Positions 25,998 to 35,294 of a stretch of 64,000 nt of DNA are shown here, one piece after another. Numbering within the stretch: position 1 is the first letter of the stretch; each line of letters starts with the position of its first letter. The stretch comes from Emticicia sp037153985 (GTDB lineage: Bacteria; Bacteroidota; Bacteroidia; Cytophagales; Spirosomataceae). Location: positions 62,001-126,000 of the forward strand of contig NZ_JBBAYI010000001.1 of NCBI RefSeq assembly GCF_037153985.1, given 5' to 3'. The position numbers were made by a program, and so were the translations under genes. Below the pieces are notes generated by a model that made no database searches, was not told the origin of the DNA, and was given only the letters and a program-made list of their open reading frames with translations.

Positions 25998-27287
25998 TTA
26001 CATACCCAGATACGCATGGTGGTCTGTGTCGTCATTAGGCAAGTCGTGCCAGCTTTGATAATTATGATGCAGGTTGTCGTCCAGAAATTCATCATAAAAG
26101 CTTTCATTCCGATATGCCAGAAGCTCACCTGCCGAATACCGCTCAAAAGACTGATACGCTTTTTCCCAGTCTTCTTCCAATACGGCATTCACAAATGTTG
26201 GAAACTTTTCTAGCCCTGCATTATAGGTAAAGTCAAATAACATTTGCTTTTGCTTGTCTGAAAGATTATCCCAATCGGCTAGCGTTGGGTCTATTTCAGG
26301 ATGAGATTCAAGAAAACTCTCTAATTGTTGCTGGGTACGCTCCTCATATTGTGGCACCAGAATATTATAAAATAAATAGCGTTGTTGCTCTTCCGTAATA
26401 TGTATATCCTGATGCGAGGCAATCCATGCCTGTGCCTCCGGGCCTGACTTATTAGCTGCCTGCATTAATATTTCTACTGTTTTGGTATCAATTCCGGCTG
26501 AGGTCAGGTCTTGATAAATTTCTTCTGGCGACCTAAGGCTCATATCATATCCGGGGCCGATGGTAACCCCTGATTTCCCTCCCGGAAAATGTGGTACAAG
26601 ACTTTGCCCCTGATGCCCTATTTCCTGATTATAAGTAAAATCATAATTGGTAGGTATGCGCAATTGTATGGCTTCATACCCTTCAGGTTGGGAGTCACTC
26701 TCAAATGTTGCTGATGAATTTCCCTCAGCAAAAAAAGTATTTAAAATGTCGTGAGAAGCATCCTGATAAATACCTGCATCGAAATTGTGTAGCTCGGCTT
26801 TAACAGTTTCCCAGTCTTCATTCAATACTGCAATTACAAGTTCAGGATGTTGGCCTAACTCTCCTTTATCTACAAAATGATACAGTATCTGTTTTTGAGT
26901 ATCTGATAAATTCTCCTGATTTTCAGGGAAATTTGCCGGATACATCTCGTGGAGCGCATCTAACTGCTGCGAAAGTTTTTCTTCGTATTCAGGTATAATA
27001 ATATGGCTGAAAATATTCTGGTGCTGTTGCTCCGACAACATCAAAAAACGGTTCTGATTCACCCAGTTCTGGGCTTCTATGTCAGTTTTATGTGCTGCTT
27101 CGGCCAACGTATGTGCAGTAAAATTATCAAAACCCGCACGTGTTAAATCTGTAATAATTTCTTCAGCCGAGTGGCTACTTAAATTATATCCTCCGCCTAT
27201 ATAAATATTTCCGGTGTTGTTATCATAAGCAAGTTGATACGCCGGAGGTTCGCTGAACTGTTTATATATTAAAGAATAGTTTCCCAT
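25998..27287 (-). CDS. Tandem pesticin-like lysozyme, candidate T6SS effector
   Basis: The 429-residue protein holds two related lysozyme-like repeats (about 5-175 and 212-385). The second has E222, T242 and D248; the T-to-D spacing of six (TIGPGYD) and the E-to-T spacing of 20 resemble the E-T-D triad of pesticin/GH24-like muramidases. The first repeat aligns as E13, Y29 and N35, so it has lost the Thr and Asp and is probably a non-catalytic binding copy. No signal peptide exists, so export would need a special route such as the T6SS. The gene lies 4 bp behind a kinase gene in the same operon. No immunity gene is evident next to it. Confidence 0.75.
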   Translation of the reverse strand: MGNYSLIYKQFSEPPAYQLAYDNNTGNIYIGGGYNLSSHSAEEIITDLTRAGFDNFTAHTLAEAAHKTDIEAQNWVNQNRFLMLSEQQHQNIFSHIIIPEYEEKLSQQLDALHEMYPANFPENQENLSDTQKQILYHFVDKGELGQHPELVIAVLNEDWETVKAELHNFDAGIYQDASHDILNTFFAEGNSSATFESDSQPEGYEAIQLRIPTNYDFTYNQEIGHQGQSLVPHFPGGKSGVTIGPGYDMSLRSPEEIYQDLTSAGIDTKTVEILMQAANKSGPEAQAWIASHQDIHITEEQQRYLFYNILVPQYEERTQQQLESFLESHPEIDPTLADWDNLSDKQKQMLFDFTYNAGLEKFPTFVNAVLEEDWEKAYQSFERYSAGELLAYRNESFYDEFLDDNLHHNYQSWHDLPNDDTDHHAYLGM

Positions 27288-27291
27288 GGTA

Positions 27292-28800
27292 TTAAAAATT
27301 AATTTCTGCTATTTCCGTTTGCCCTGCATTTACTCCTACATTGCTTGTTACTTCATCGTCTTTGTAGCTTTTCAAGGTAACAATATACACTTTGTATGAA
27401 TCTTGTGAAGAAGGATAAGAAAAAGTAAACTTTTTACTTTCATAAGCTTTAAGGCTTCCATGTTTTTTGCCATCAATCCATATCTGGCAGTCTTCATTAG
27501 TAATCACCTGAATAGCAAAAACTTGGTTTCCTTTCTTTATAGAACTCTCATTAAGGGGCGAATCAACAGGTGCTGTTGTTTTATCATTCTTATCAGGTAT
27601 TACTTCAGGAGGCGTAATACTGTTAACCTTTTTTTGTTGTGGCTTATTATTATTAACTGTACTGTCTGATGTGTTATTAGGAGCAACCATTGAAGCTACA
27701 GGTTGTGAGTCGTTGTTTTTGAGAAAGAAATATACACCAACCCCAACAATAATAACAATGGCTGCCATCAGAACATAATTAAGAACTTTTCCTGAACCTT
27801 CTTTTTCTTCTTCACTTTGCTCGGTGTAAAGCACCTTTTTATCTTCTAAAGGCTTAGGCCTCGGTGTAGGCGGTTTGGGTTTTGGTGGCGGAAAAACAGT
27901 CGTTATATCACCACTAATATCGCTATTTTCTTTGCTTGAAGAGTTATGTTTTTCAATCAGCCCCAGAAGGGTAGAGGCATTCTTTACCCGTTTATCAGGA
28001 TCTGATACCAAGCATTTTTTAACAATTTCCTGATAAGGCTCCGGCAGTGTAACAATGTCTTTAGGAATATCACCTTGCAGAATCAATAAACGAATTCTCT
28101 CAGACCTGCCCCAGTCTTTATCGCTTCCCTCAACAGTAAAAGGAAGTTTGCCTTTAAACATCTGATAAATTATCACACCCAGCGCCCACAAGTCGGCATT
28201 TGTTCGTAGTTGTTTCGTACCTAATAGCTGTTCAGGGGCCGAATATTTTGGAGTCAGGGCAAACTGCGAATTATTGGTAATAATACTATTGTCGTTATCT
28301 ACTAAACGGCTTTGCCCGAAATCACAAATCAGCGGTTTCCACTCTCCCGTCGGCGATTTTTCCATCAGAATATTAGCTGTTTTAAAGTCCCGATGAATAA
28401 TAGGTATCTGATGAATATGAATAAGCCCTTTCAGTAATCCGGCAATAATCTGTTTTTTGTGTTCGTCTGAAAGAACATTTTTTTTCATTACATCTTCCAG
28501 ATTGCCCTCGGCATAATATTTCATTACAGCGTAATCATAAGTGCCATATTGTTCAGTTATTCTGAAAATGTTTTCATACCGCAAAATATTCGGATGAGGC
28601 TCTATTTCATTGGCTACCTCTACTTCTCTTTTGAGGTCAAATTTTGATGACTGCTCAACTTCACATCGTTTAATGGCTACAAAACGATGCCTCACTTTGT
28701 CGTAGGCTTTATAAACAACGCCAAAGCCTCCTCGGCCAATAATGCTTCCCGAAGCATCCGAGTTAAAGTCAAATCTTTTATTAAAATCCTCAACAGTCAT
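27292..28800 (-). CDS. Membrane Ser/Thr protein kinase, copy 3
   Basis: Kinase domain about 8-285 with loop IGRGGFGVVY (21-30), K44, HRDFKTAN (136-143), DFG (160-162) and APEQ. The juxtamembrane part contains a threonine motif (DITTVFPP, about 298-305) and a Pro-rich stretch. A membrane helix lies at about 339-360. The periplasmic C-terminus (about 425-502) looks like a PEGA-type beta domain (CQIWIDGKKHG). It shares a long similar layout with copy 2 (loop, HRD, RSERIRLLI versus RREQLINK), so the two are paralogs. It starts a two-gene operon with the lysozyme gene. Confidence 0.9.
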   Translation of the reverse strand: MTVEDFNKRFDFNSDASGSIIGRGGFGVVYKAYDKVRHRFVAIKRCEVEQSSKFDLKREVEVANEIEPHPNILRYENIFRITEQYGTYDYAVMKYYAEGNLEDVMKKNVLSDEHKKQIIAGLLKGLIHIHQIPIIHRDFKTANILMEKSPTGEWKPLICDFGQSRLVDNDNSIITNNSQFALTPKYSAPEQLLGTKQLRTNADLWALGVIIYQMFKGKLPFTVEGSDKDWGRSERIRLLILQGDIPKDIVTLPEPYQEIVKKCLVSDPDKRVKNASTLLGLIEKHNSSSKENSDISGDITTVFPPPKPKPPTPRPKPLEDKKVLYTEQSEEEKEGSGKVLNYVLMAAIVIIVGVGVYFFLKNNDSQPVASMVAPNNTSDSTVNNNKPQQKKVNSITPPEVIPDKNDKTTAPVDSPLNESSIKKGNQVFAIQVITNEDCQIWIDGKKHGSLKAYESKKFTFSYPSSQDSYKVYIVTLKSYKDDEVTSNVGVNAGQTEIAEINF

Positions 28801-28909
28801 AGTATTATTTCAAAATCGATAGGTAGCTTTATAGTAAAATTAATGCTAATATAATCTTTTATATGGTTATCATTAATAGCCTAGCCATAATAAAAAAACA
28901 TAAGTAGGT

Positions 28910-28917
28910 CAAAGGTA
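28910..28917 (-). promoter_or_regulatory. Possible -7 promoter element for kinase copy 3
   Basis: On the minus strand the sequence reads TACCTTTG, an exact match to the Bacteroidota -7 consensus TAnnTTTG, about 110 bp before the kinase start. A TTG at the right spacing for -33 was not found, so confidence is low. Confidence 0.3.
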
Positions 28918-29123
28918 AAAGTTATTCGTTTTAAGCCGTTTTTCAAGATAATAATCCTGATAATGTGTAATGGGCAAGGGTGTTTTGTTACAAGAAAATG
29001 TTAATCTTTTTATGTCTGGCTTGCTAGCTGTAAACTAATATTTACCCATTACATTATAGTCCCGAAAACAGATACAGGCATATTTAGGCCATAATAAATT
29101 CTTGTTTTCGGTTGTGAACTTAG

Positions 29124-29181
29124 AAAAAAGAGCCGGATAATAAAAAAGGAAGCTTCCTTTTTTATTATCCGGCTCTTTTTT
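29124..29181. repeat. Perfect 58-bp palindrome without loop
   Basis: Two 29-base arms are exact reverse complements with no spacer (centre aagctt at 29150-29155). Each arm ends in six A or T at the outside and has a GC core agccgg. As RNA it would form a long hairpin ending in a U tract in either direction, as a bidirectional terminator does, but it sits between divergent genes where no transcript should need to end. Confidence 0.85.
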
Positions 29182-29363
29182 AAATATTTGTTACAGATTT
29201 TGGGATATTTCAACGAATTATTTATCAGCAAAACACTTTTAGTTTTGATAATTCTATCGTATTTTTCAAGTCAGTATTGCTATGACTAGAGGCTCGGATA
29301 AACTACGTATTTCCGAGATTATTTCTGGCAAAGTGTATATAGTCAAAGATAAAACATACCTAA

Positions 29364-30686
29364 ATGAAAGCCACAATAAAACTGTCGTCGATTATTGCCA
29401 TAAGCCTTTTGATAAACCCCTGTTTTGCACAGGAAAATAAAGTAGCCTATGGAGTTAGTGCCTTCAAGAGAGTCAATACATTATCCTATTTTAATAATTC
29501 CAGTTCAGGTAACTCTTTGGCTTATACCAGTAGTGTTCCTACCCTTAAAGAGGGCGAGTCAATTATTTACTTTGATAGAAATTATAAGCAAACCTCAGCC
29601 GATAAAGCCTATTATTATCGTAAAGCCCAGTTCGACCAAAGTCAGGCTCCTGTGGGTATAGTTGAAGACTATTACAAGGGTACTAATAAGTTAAAGTTTA
29701 TAGGTAAGTTTCTTCGTTATGATACACAAAACGAGGCCGAAAACAGAGCTTATCAGGGCGACTGTATTTTTTATGCAGAGGACGGCACCAAATCGGTCAG
29801 GACATATAATAATGGTGAACTCGAAAAAGATTTTTCTTATTATGCTGACGGCAAAATAAAATCTGAACAGTTGTATAATACCAACAAAACCCGTAAATAC
29901 TTCAAAGAAGTAGTATACGATAAAAATGGTCTGGAAAAAGAAGTTATTGTGGGTAAATACAATGCCGCATTAAAAATAGAAACTGCCACTAAATATATCT
30001 ATGATGACAAGGGCAAGCAGCAAATGCTAATTGACTATGAAGATAACTGCCCAATGGCTAATGTAACATATTTTGGAGAAAACAATACCGAATATAGAGC
30101 AGTGCTGCAAAACTTTACTTGTGTGGCGAATCCTAAAGAGTGGTCATGGCAAGGAGCTGAGGGTTTTAAAGCTAGTTTTCTCGAAAAAGAAAATAAATAT
30201 CAGATATTAACCAATACTGATAAAGTTGAAGGAGCTTTAACCGTACCAGTAACCGGCGATTTTAAAGGTAGACCTTTTGAAGTTGTTGCTGAATTTGATA
30301 AACCCAAACAAACTGACATCAAAGAGTTCGGAATTGTGTGGCAGTATCAGGATAAAGACAATTACAGCTACTTCATTATAAATACAGAAGAAAACACGTT
30401 CTCGATTAACGCAAAAGCCAAAGGCGAAGCAATGAAATTCATGACAGGTATTAAACCTCAGCTGACAGATATACCGCAATCGGGCAAGTATATGCTTAAA
30501 ATTGCAGTTGACCCTACACAAAATAAGTTTATTTACTCAGTTAACGGGCAGGCCATTTCAGGATACAATAAGTTTCCGTTCAATCATTTAATCGATATGA
30601 AAAAAATCAATGCAGGTTTTGTTTTTAAATCGCTTAAGGCCAACGAAAGTATTGTATTGACAAAGTTTGAATTTAAACTCCTATAA
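29364..30686 (+). CDS. Exported protein with MORN-like repeats and jelly-roll C-terminus
   Basis: A signal peptide (about 1-22, ending CFAQ) leads a 440-residue protein. Residues about 90-190 contain repeated tyrosine/glycine units (YYADGKIKSEQLYN, YDKNGLEKEV) like MORN-type or toxin-side repeat sequence. The C-terminal 170 residues look like a concanavalin-type jelly roll (FKGRPFEVVAEFD, YSYFIINTEENTF, FIYSVNGQAI). Function is not known. It opens a five-gene operon of exported proteins with spacings of 2-50 bp. Confidence 0.65.
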   Translation: MKATIKLSSIIAISLLINPCFAQENKVAYGVSAFKRVNTLSYFNNSSSGNSLAYTSSVPTLKEGESIIYFDRNYKQTSADKAYYYRKAQFDQSQAPVGIVEDYYKGTNKLKFIGKFLRYDTQNEAENRAYQGDCIFYAEDGTKSVRTYNNGELEKDFSYYADGKIKSEQLYNTNKTRKYFKEVVYDKNGLEKEVIVGKYNAALKIETATKYIYDDKGKQQMLIDYEDNCPMANVTYFGENNTEYRAVLQNFTCVANPKEWSWQGAEGFKASFLEKENKYQILTNTDKVEGALTVPVTGDFKGRPFEVVAEFDKPKQTDIKEFGIVWQYQDKDNYSYFIINTEENTFSINAKAKGEAMKFMTGIKPQLTDIPQSGKYMLKIAVDPTQNKFIYSVNGQAISGYNKFPFNHLIDMKKINAGFVFKSLKANESIVLTKFEFKLL

Positions 30687-30699
30687 AATTACTAATTGT

Positions 30700-31677
30700 A
30701 TGAAGCAAAAATTACCTATTCTTTTATTTATTATACTTAGTTCGTGCGCGCCAAAAATTTACCAGACTACCTCAGAAGGTGAAAACTTTGATACACTCAC
30801 CCAGATAACAGATTCAGATAAACCTTCGTATTACCCGTCGGGAGGTGATTTTGGTGAAAATTTGGTTTTCGTGATGAAAGAAGAAGATGGGTCATATAAT
30901 ATGTATATGAGAGAAAAAGTGTTGAATAAAGTACTAGTTCAAAAATCAAGTGGGCAAAATATTAATCTGGCACCCAATTATTCTACGGCTAATAACCGGA
31001 TTGTGTTTCAGTATCTGGATAAAACCAATTATGATATATATTATATAGAAGCCGGAAAAGGTAAAGCAATTACGCAGGTAACCAATACCGATGAAGACGA
31101 ATATAACCCTTCGTGGTCGCCAGATGGTAACCTAATTATTTTTGAAAAAGGAGCCACCCCCAGAACGTACCTTCAAGCTACCTCAAAATCAGCGAAAATT
31201 GAGTATCGAGGTGCTGTTGTAACAAAGAATCAAATCTGGGTAAAAGACCTTAAAACAAATGAGTTAAAAATGATTGGTGTAGGTAGTTTTCCAAGAATTT
31301 CACCTGATGGCAAAAGTGTGGCTTTTATCAGATATGACCTCGACAAAAAAAAATCAAAAGAAACAGGTACGCTCTGGATTATGTCGCTTGATGGCGAATC
31401 TCCGAAACAAATTACAAATGCCAGCTTAGGTTATGCAACCAGCCCTAACTGGAGCCCCGATGGAAAAAAACTCATTTTTCAGTTAACCAAGAAGAATAAA
31501 GAAGATTCAGACATTTATACTATTGATATAAACGGAGAAAACCTTCGCCAATATACAGTAAACAAATCAAACGATTTTGCACCTATCTGGACCGCCGACG
31601 ACTTCGTATATTTCTGTTCGGACAGAGGGGCTAAGCCTGATAAATATCAAATCTGGCGTTTTAAAATGAAAAAATAA
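30700..31677 (+). CDS. PD40/TolB-like beta-propeller lipoprotein
   Basis: The ATG at 30700 gives a clear lipoprotein signal (LLFIILSSC, Cys at about 16); an upstream in-frame start would overlap the previous gene. The mature part has WD40-like PD40 repeats with the TolB hallmark NPSWSPDGNLIIF, PRISPDGKSVAF, SPNWSPDGKKLIFQ and FAPIWTADDFVYF. These propellers usually bind proteins at the periplasmic face of the outer membrane. No Pal or TolA gene is adjacent, so this is not the canonical tol-pal unit; neighbours include an OmpA protein at 32910. Confidence 0.85.
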   Translation: MKQKLPILLFIILSSCAPKIYQTTSEGENFDTLTQITDSDKPSYYPSGGDFGENLVFVMKEEDGSYNMYMREKVLNKVLVQKSSGQNINLAPNYSTANNRIVFQYLDKTNYDIYYIEAGKGKAITQVTNTDEDEYNPSWSPDGNLIIFEKGATPRTYLQATSKSAKIEYRGAVVTKNQIWVKDLKTNELKMIGVGSFPRISPDGKSVAFIRYDLDKKKSKETGTLWIMSLDGESPKQITNASLGYATSPNWSPDGKKLIFQLTKKNKEDSDIYTIDINGENLRQYTVNKSNDFAPIWTADDFVYFCSDRGAKPDKYQIWRFKMKK

Positions 31678-31726
31678 GCTCAGAACAATGCTTTTAAGCA
31701 TAACAACTCACTTAAATACGAATAAT

Positions 31727-32893
31727 ATGAAAAGATTTTTACAGTTATTTATATGTTGGATGATTGCTTATGGCGCTTTTGCTCAGGACTCAAAGCGTAA
31801 AACATATCTCTATCTAAATAATGGGGCCGGTTTTGTTGGTAAAATAGAGAAAGTGCCCGAAGAAGGGAAAATCAGTTTCTCAATTGATAATGGCGGAACA
31901 AGAACCTACCAGAAATCAAAAGTAGTAGCGGCATTCAATGAATTCGGAAGATATCTGGTGATTTCATCATTACCTGACTCACCTGATGCCGCCAAAGTTA
32001 TCATTGATAAATTTTATAATACTCAATCATCCATGCCTGAGCATGATGTTATATTCAGGGCTGTTCCTTTTGATATAATACCTTGTACGATTATGTACAA
32101 CAAGGAGTCAATCAATTATCAGAACCTCAAGGGCGAACGTTCTTCAATTAATAAAGATAACGTGCTGGTAGTTGTGCATCGCGATGGTTCACACGAAATC
32201 ATAGGAAGCATAGAAGAAGTCGCTCCAATATTAGAGACCAATAGCGATAAGTTTAATAGTATTGTCAATAAAACTACTAACACTCATACTCCTATTAATC
32301 CAAAGCCTATTGTGAAGCCAAATATCAAGCCTAAGCCTGATTCTTTGAAAATACCAGTTGCCAAAACTAACGGAAAAGCGACCAAACTATCTAGCGAGGA
32401 AAAAGAAACTTATGCGAAGCAATCTATTGACTACGTAGTGAAGTTCAAGGATTATCTTGAGGTTATCGGTAATAAGAATAAAAGTTCTGACGAAAGAAAC
32501 AAGGCTATCAAAGAAGCATTGGAGTTATTCACGCCCGGAGCTACCATTGAAATTACTTCTAAAACACGAGGAACAACAGCTACCAAGACAGTAGAAAAAT
32601 ATCTTAAAGACTTAAAAAATTTAAGTTATAGCACAATTGATATTGAATATGCTAACCTTAGATTCGTGAGTGAGTTATCACAAGCATCAGACGGTAATTA
32701 TTATGGTTTGGTAAGAGGCGAGCAGTCTTTCGTAGGATTTGGTGCTAATGGCAAAGCCCTGTATTCGGATGTTGTAGATAAAAACTATAAAGTTAAACTG
32801 GAGTCTTTTACCAGTAATGCTAGTGGAGAATCGAAAGTAGGCTGGAAAGTTTTATTGGGTGATGTAACTGTAAGCCAAGAAAAAGATAAGTAA
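31727..32893 (+). CDS. Exported protein of unknown function
   Basis: The ATG at 31727 gives a good signal peptide (MKRFLQLFICWMIAYGAFAQ); a frame from 31688 is open but would hide it. I recognise no family in the 388 residues. The first 150 are beta-rich (YLYLNNGAGFVGKIEKV, SIDNGGTRTYQKSK), a Pro/Lys linker (IKPKPD-type, about 190-215) follows, and the C-terminal half is alpha/beta with the segment ALELFTPGATIEITSKT. It lies within the exported-protein operon, 17 bp before the OmpA gene. Confidence 0.6.
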   Translation: MKRFLQLFICWMIAYGAFAQDSKRKTYLYLNNGAGFVGKIEKVPEEGKISFSIDNGGTRTYQKSKVVAAFNEFGRYLVISSLPDSPDAAKVIIDKFYNTQSSMPEHDVIFRAVPFDIIPCTIMYNKESINYQNLKGERSSINKDNVLVVVHRDGSHEIIGSIEEVAPILETNSDKFNSIVNKTTNTHTPINPKPIVKPNIKPKPDSLKIPVAKTNGKATKLSSEEKETYAKQSIDYVVKFKDYLEVIGNKNKSSDERNKAIKEALELFTPGATIEITSKTRGTTATKTVEKYLKDLKNLSYSTIDIEYANLRFVSELSQASDGNYYGLVRGEQSFVGFGANGKALYSDVVDKNYKVKLESFTSNASGESKVGWKVLLGDVTVSQEKDK

Positions 32894-32909
32894 AATCAAA
32901 TAATTCAAC

Positions 32910-34205
32910 TTGAAAAATATACTATTCATATTTTTTTATCTTATTTTTTTTAAAGCCAATGGGCAGTGTATACAGCTACACGGAAAAATAATTAATTATA
33001 TAGATAACAAAGGCTTATCGGCCGAAATTTCGACAAAAACCGGTGCAAAAAAACAAATCCTGGGGCAGTCGGACGAAACAGGTATGTTTAAAGTAAATAT
33101 TCCGTGTGGCACACCAAGCATAACACTAACCAAGAAAGGTTTCCGTAGTGTAGAGGTACCGTTGACAAATGCCGATTATAACGGCTTATACTATGTTACT
33201 TTCCAGATGCTGGCTCTCGATAAGGAAATTATGGATAAACCCTATGCACAGTCAGAGCAATCTGACTTTACTTTAGCCAATGCCAAAGAACCTAAAGTTG
33301 ATAAAAAGGCTATCAGATATTTCAAGGTGATTGATGCCATTACAAAGAAAGCTATTAAAAGCAAGGTCTGCCTTTACTATACAAAAAATGGTCAGGAGCA
33401 ATGTTTTGAAACAAAAGAAACCTCGGCTGAAAAAGTAGTTTTTACGGAAGAAGATATAATAGCCATCGAAATTGAAGCAAAAGGTTTTCAGAAGTATATG
33501 GGGAATCTGGTGATTGACAAAATAGATAACAAAGTTTCTAATTATGAAATTGCTTTGTCTAAAACACCAGTTTATATTTCGGTTGATGTACACACAGTTA
33601 ACCCCGATATGTTGCAAAAAGTAACCATATCAGATACCAAGCCTAAAAATATACCAACTTTTATTAAACAGAACAGCTTTTATGCCAATGTAGAAGAGGC
33701 CGGTGTGTACAAGTATAGCATAACTACAACCAAACAAACCCTGAACGGGCAATTTACTGTTAATTCAGGTCTTAGTTTTTTTAAAATAGAAGAGCCCACA
33801 CAACAGCCAAAGAAAGATTCAGTGGCTAATGTATCAGCAAATCTTAAAAGAAATGACACTGATATTATTTATTTTGAACAAAGTGATTATAATCTTACAG
33901 CAGGAGCCAAAGGTACTTTAGACTCTATCGCACGTTATTTGGCTGTCAAGACAGATATTTATGCTAAAATTATAGGCCATACCGACAACGTAGGTGACCC
34001 CAAAAAGAATGAAACCTTAGGCGAGTACAGAGCCAAAATAACTTATACTTATTTATTAAAATCGGGAATAAATCCTAAAAGATTATCGTGGATTTCTTAT
34101 GGCGGTAACCGTCCGGCTAATTCTAATGATGATGAAAATAACAAGAAAAAAAATAGGAGAGTCGAGATTATTTATACAAAACAGGAACTAACAGATACCA
34201 AATAA
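32910..34205 (+). CDS. OmpA-family peptidoglycan-binding protein
   Basis: Translation probably starts at TTG 32910, which gives a signal peptide (MKNILFIFFYLIFFKANGQ). Residues about 20-100 look like a carboxypeptidase-regulatory-type beta fold (GKIINYIDNKG, TKKGFRSVEVPL). The C-terminal 110 residues are an OmpA/MotB domain: IIYFEQSDYNLT, the signature GHTDNVGDPKKNETLGEYRA and KNRRVEIIY. It would anchor an outer-membrane or periplasmic assembly to peptidoglycan. It neighbours the PD40 lipoprotein and the WG-repeat protein in one operon. Confidence 0.85.
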   Translation: MKNILFIFFYLIFFKANGQCIQLHGKIINYIDNKGLSAEISTKTGAKKQILGQSDETGMFKVNIPCGTPSITLTKKGFRSVEVPLTNADYNGLYYVTFQMLALDKEIMDKPYAQSEQSDFTLANAKEPKVDKKAIRYFKVIDAITKKAIKSKVCLYYTKNGQEQCFETKETSAEKVVFTEEDIIAIEIEAKGFQKYMGNLVIDKIDNKVSNYEIALSKTPVYISVDVHTVNPDMLQKVTISDTKPKNIPTFIKQNSFYANVEEAGVYKYSITTTKQTLNGQFTVNSGLSFFKIEEPTQQPKKDSVANVSANLKRNDTDIIYFEQSDYNLTAGAKGTLDSIARYLAVKTDIYAKIIGHTDNVGDPKKNETLGEYRAKITYTYLLKSGINPKRLSWISYGGNRPANSNDDENNKKKNRRVEIIYTKQELTDTK

Positions 34206-34206
34206 A

Positions 34207-35220
34207 ATGAGACTAAAACTTCTGTCATTATTTGTTATGCTCATTTGTGCTCATTCAATATGGGCGCAGGCGCAGCATAGAATTACTACCTCGGAAGAAA
34301 AACTGTTTAAACGCAAGGCCCTTGAAAAAATTGAGGAATTAGAATATATGTATAATCAGTTACTCGAGGCCCCCTCATACGAAAGGGAAGACATCATAAA
34401 AAATGTAACAATCTCTTCTTCTGAATTTTACCCATTGTTTAAAGATGACCAGATACAGGTAGAAGACGATTTCAGAACAAGGGCTACCACTACTAATAAA
34501 GCTGATTTTAAAAGAATAGACTCTTACCTGAATGATATATGCCTCTATTATGGTAAGTCTGATAACGGCGTTTTTAAAAACGCAAATAAGAAGATTAAAC
34601 TCATAAACGCGGTAGCATCAAAGGTAATGGCTGCGCCGTCTAAGACATTTATGTTTGTAAAGGTTAGCTTTCAGGTTGATTACAATGGGTTTGATTCACG
34701 AACAAATCAACCATTTAAAAAGCCCTGCAACAGAGTAGCCGAAATTCATGTCGAAAAAATAAATGGTACATGGCAGTTTACAATCGATGCTCTTCGTTTT
34801 TTTACCGATAACGAAAAGGATTATTCTGCAAATGTTATCATCGAAAAAAATAGTACTGATAAACCTGATACCGAAACCGAAAAAGTAGCCGTTGAAGAAA
34901 AGAAAAAAACATTAATTAAAAATAGTAAAGTTGTGCTACTAGGTTTCAAGGCAAATGAAAAGTGGGGAGTAAGAGATGCAGAAACTGCTAAAGTAATAGC
35001 AAAACCTGCCTTTGATGAAATTGAAGAGTTTTCAGAAGATGAACTAGCAATGGTAAATATAGACGGTTATTGGGGCTACATTGGTATTGACGGAAATATA
35101 ATTATCAAGTGCGAATATGATAATGCCGAGGCATTCAGTAAAGAAAAGAAAGGCAGAGCCAGAGTTTATAAAGGCATGGAATCTTTTCTTATAGATAAAA
35201 ATGGTAATAAAGTGAAATAA
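34207..35220 (+). CDS. Exported WG-repeat protein
   Basis: A signal peptide (about 1-20, ending SIWAQ) precedes a helical region, a central part and two WG-type repeats at the C-terminus: KWGVRDAETAKVIAKPAFDE and GYWGYIGIDGNIIIKCEYDN, then a third, incomplete unit (ESFLIDKNGNKVK). The gene begins 1 bp after the OmpA gene and ends the operon in front of a bidirectional terminator. WG repeats are thought to bind ligands or proteins; here function is unknown. A PP2C in the signalling block has the same repeat type. Confidence 0.75.
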   Translation: MRLKLLSLFVMLICAHSIWAQAQHRITTSEEKLFKRKALEKIEELEYMYNQLLEAPSYEREDIIKNVTISSSEFYPLFKDDQIQVEDDFRTRATTTNKADFKRIDSYLNDICLYYGKSDNGVFKNANKKIKLINAVASKVMAAPSKTFMFVKVSFQVDYNGFDSRTNQPFKKPCNRVAEIHVEKINGTWQFTIDALRFFTDNEKDYSANVIIEKNSTDKPDTETEKVAVEEKKKTLIKNSKVVLLGFKANEKWGVRDAETAKVIAKPAFDEIEEFSEDELAMVNIDGYWGYIGIDGNIIIKCEYDNAEAFSKEKKGRARVYKGMESFLIDKNGNKVK

Positions 35221-35240
35221 AAGCCTGTTGGCTAAAGTTA

Positions 35241-35273
35241 AAAAGGCATCTATTATCATTTTAGATGCCTTTT
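35241..35273. terminator. Bidirectional terminator
   Basis: A 12-bp perfect stem (aaaaggcatcta with tagatgcctttt) over a 9-base loop, with T runs on both strands. It lies between the converging genes ending at 35220 and 35295. Confidence 0.85.
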
Positions 35274-35294
35274 TTGTTAACGCTTATGCCAGAA

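Larger units (their letters stand above)
28801..29363. other. Divergent spacer between kinase copy 3 and the exported-protein operon
   Basis: About 560 bp with no credible gene. It must carry two divergent promoters. It contains a possible minus-strand -7 element (28910-28917) and a perfect 58-bp palindrome (29124-29181). A 60-codon frame on the minus strand across the palindrome is an artefact of the symmetric sequence. Confidence 0.65.

Noticed and set aside
29049..29231. 60-codon minus-strand frame
   Set aside because: It runs through the perfect palindrome, lacks family features, and ends in a repeat-driven sequence; it is an artefact.
30700..31677. Canonical TolB of the Tol-Pal system
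   Set aside because: It has PD40 propeller motifs but is a lipoprotein and has no TolA, TolQ, TolR or Pal genes adjacent; only a family resemblance is claimed.
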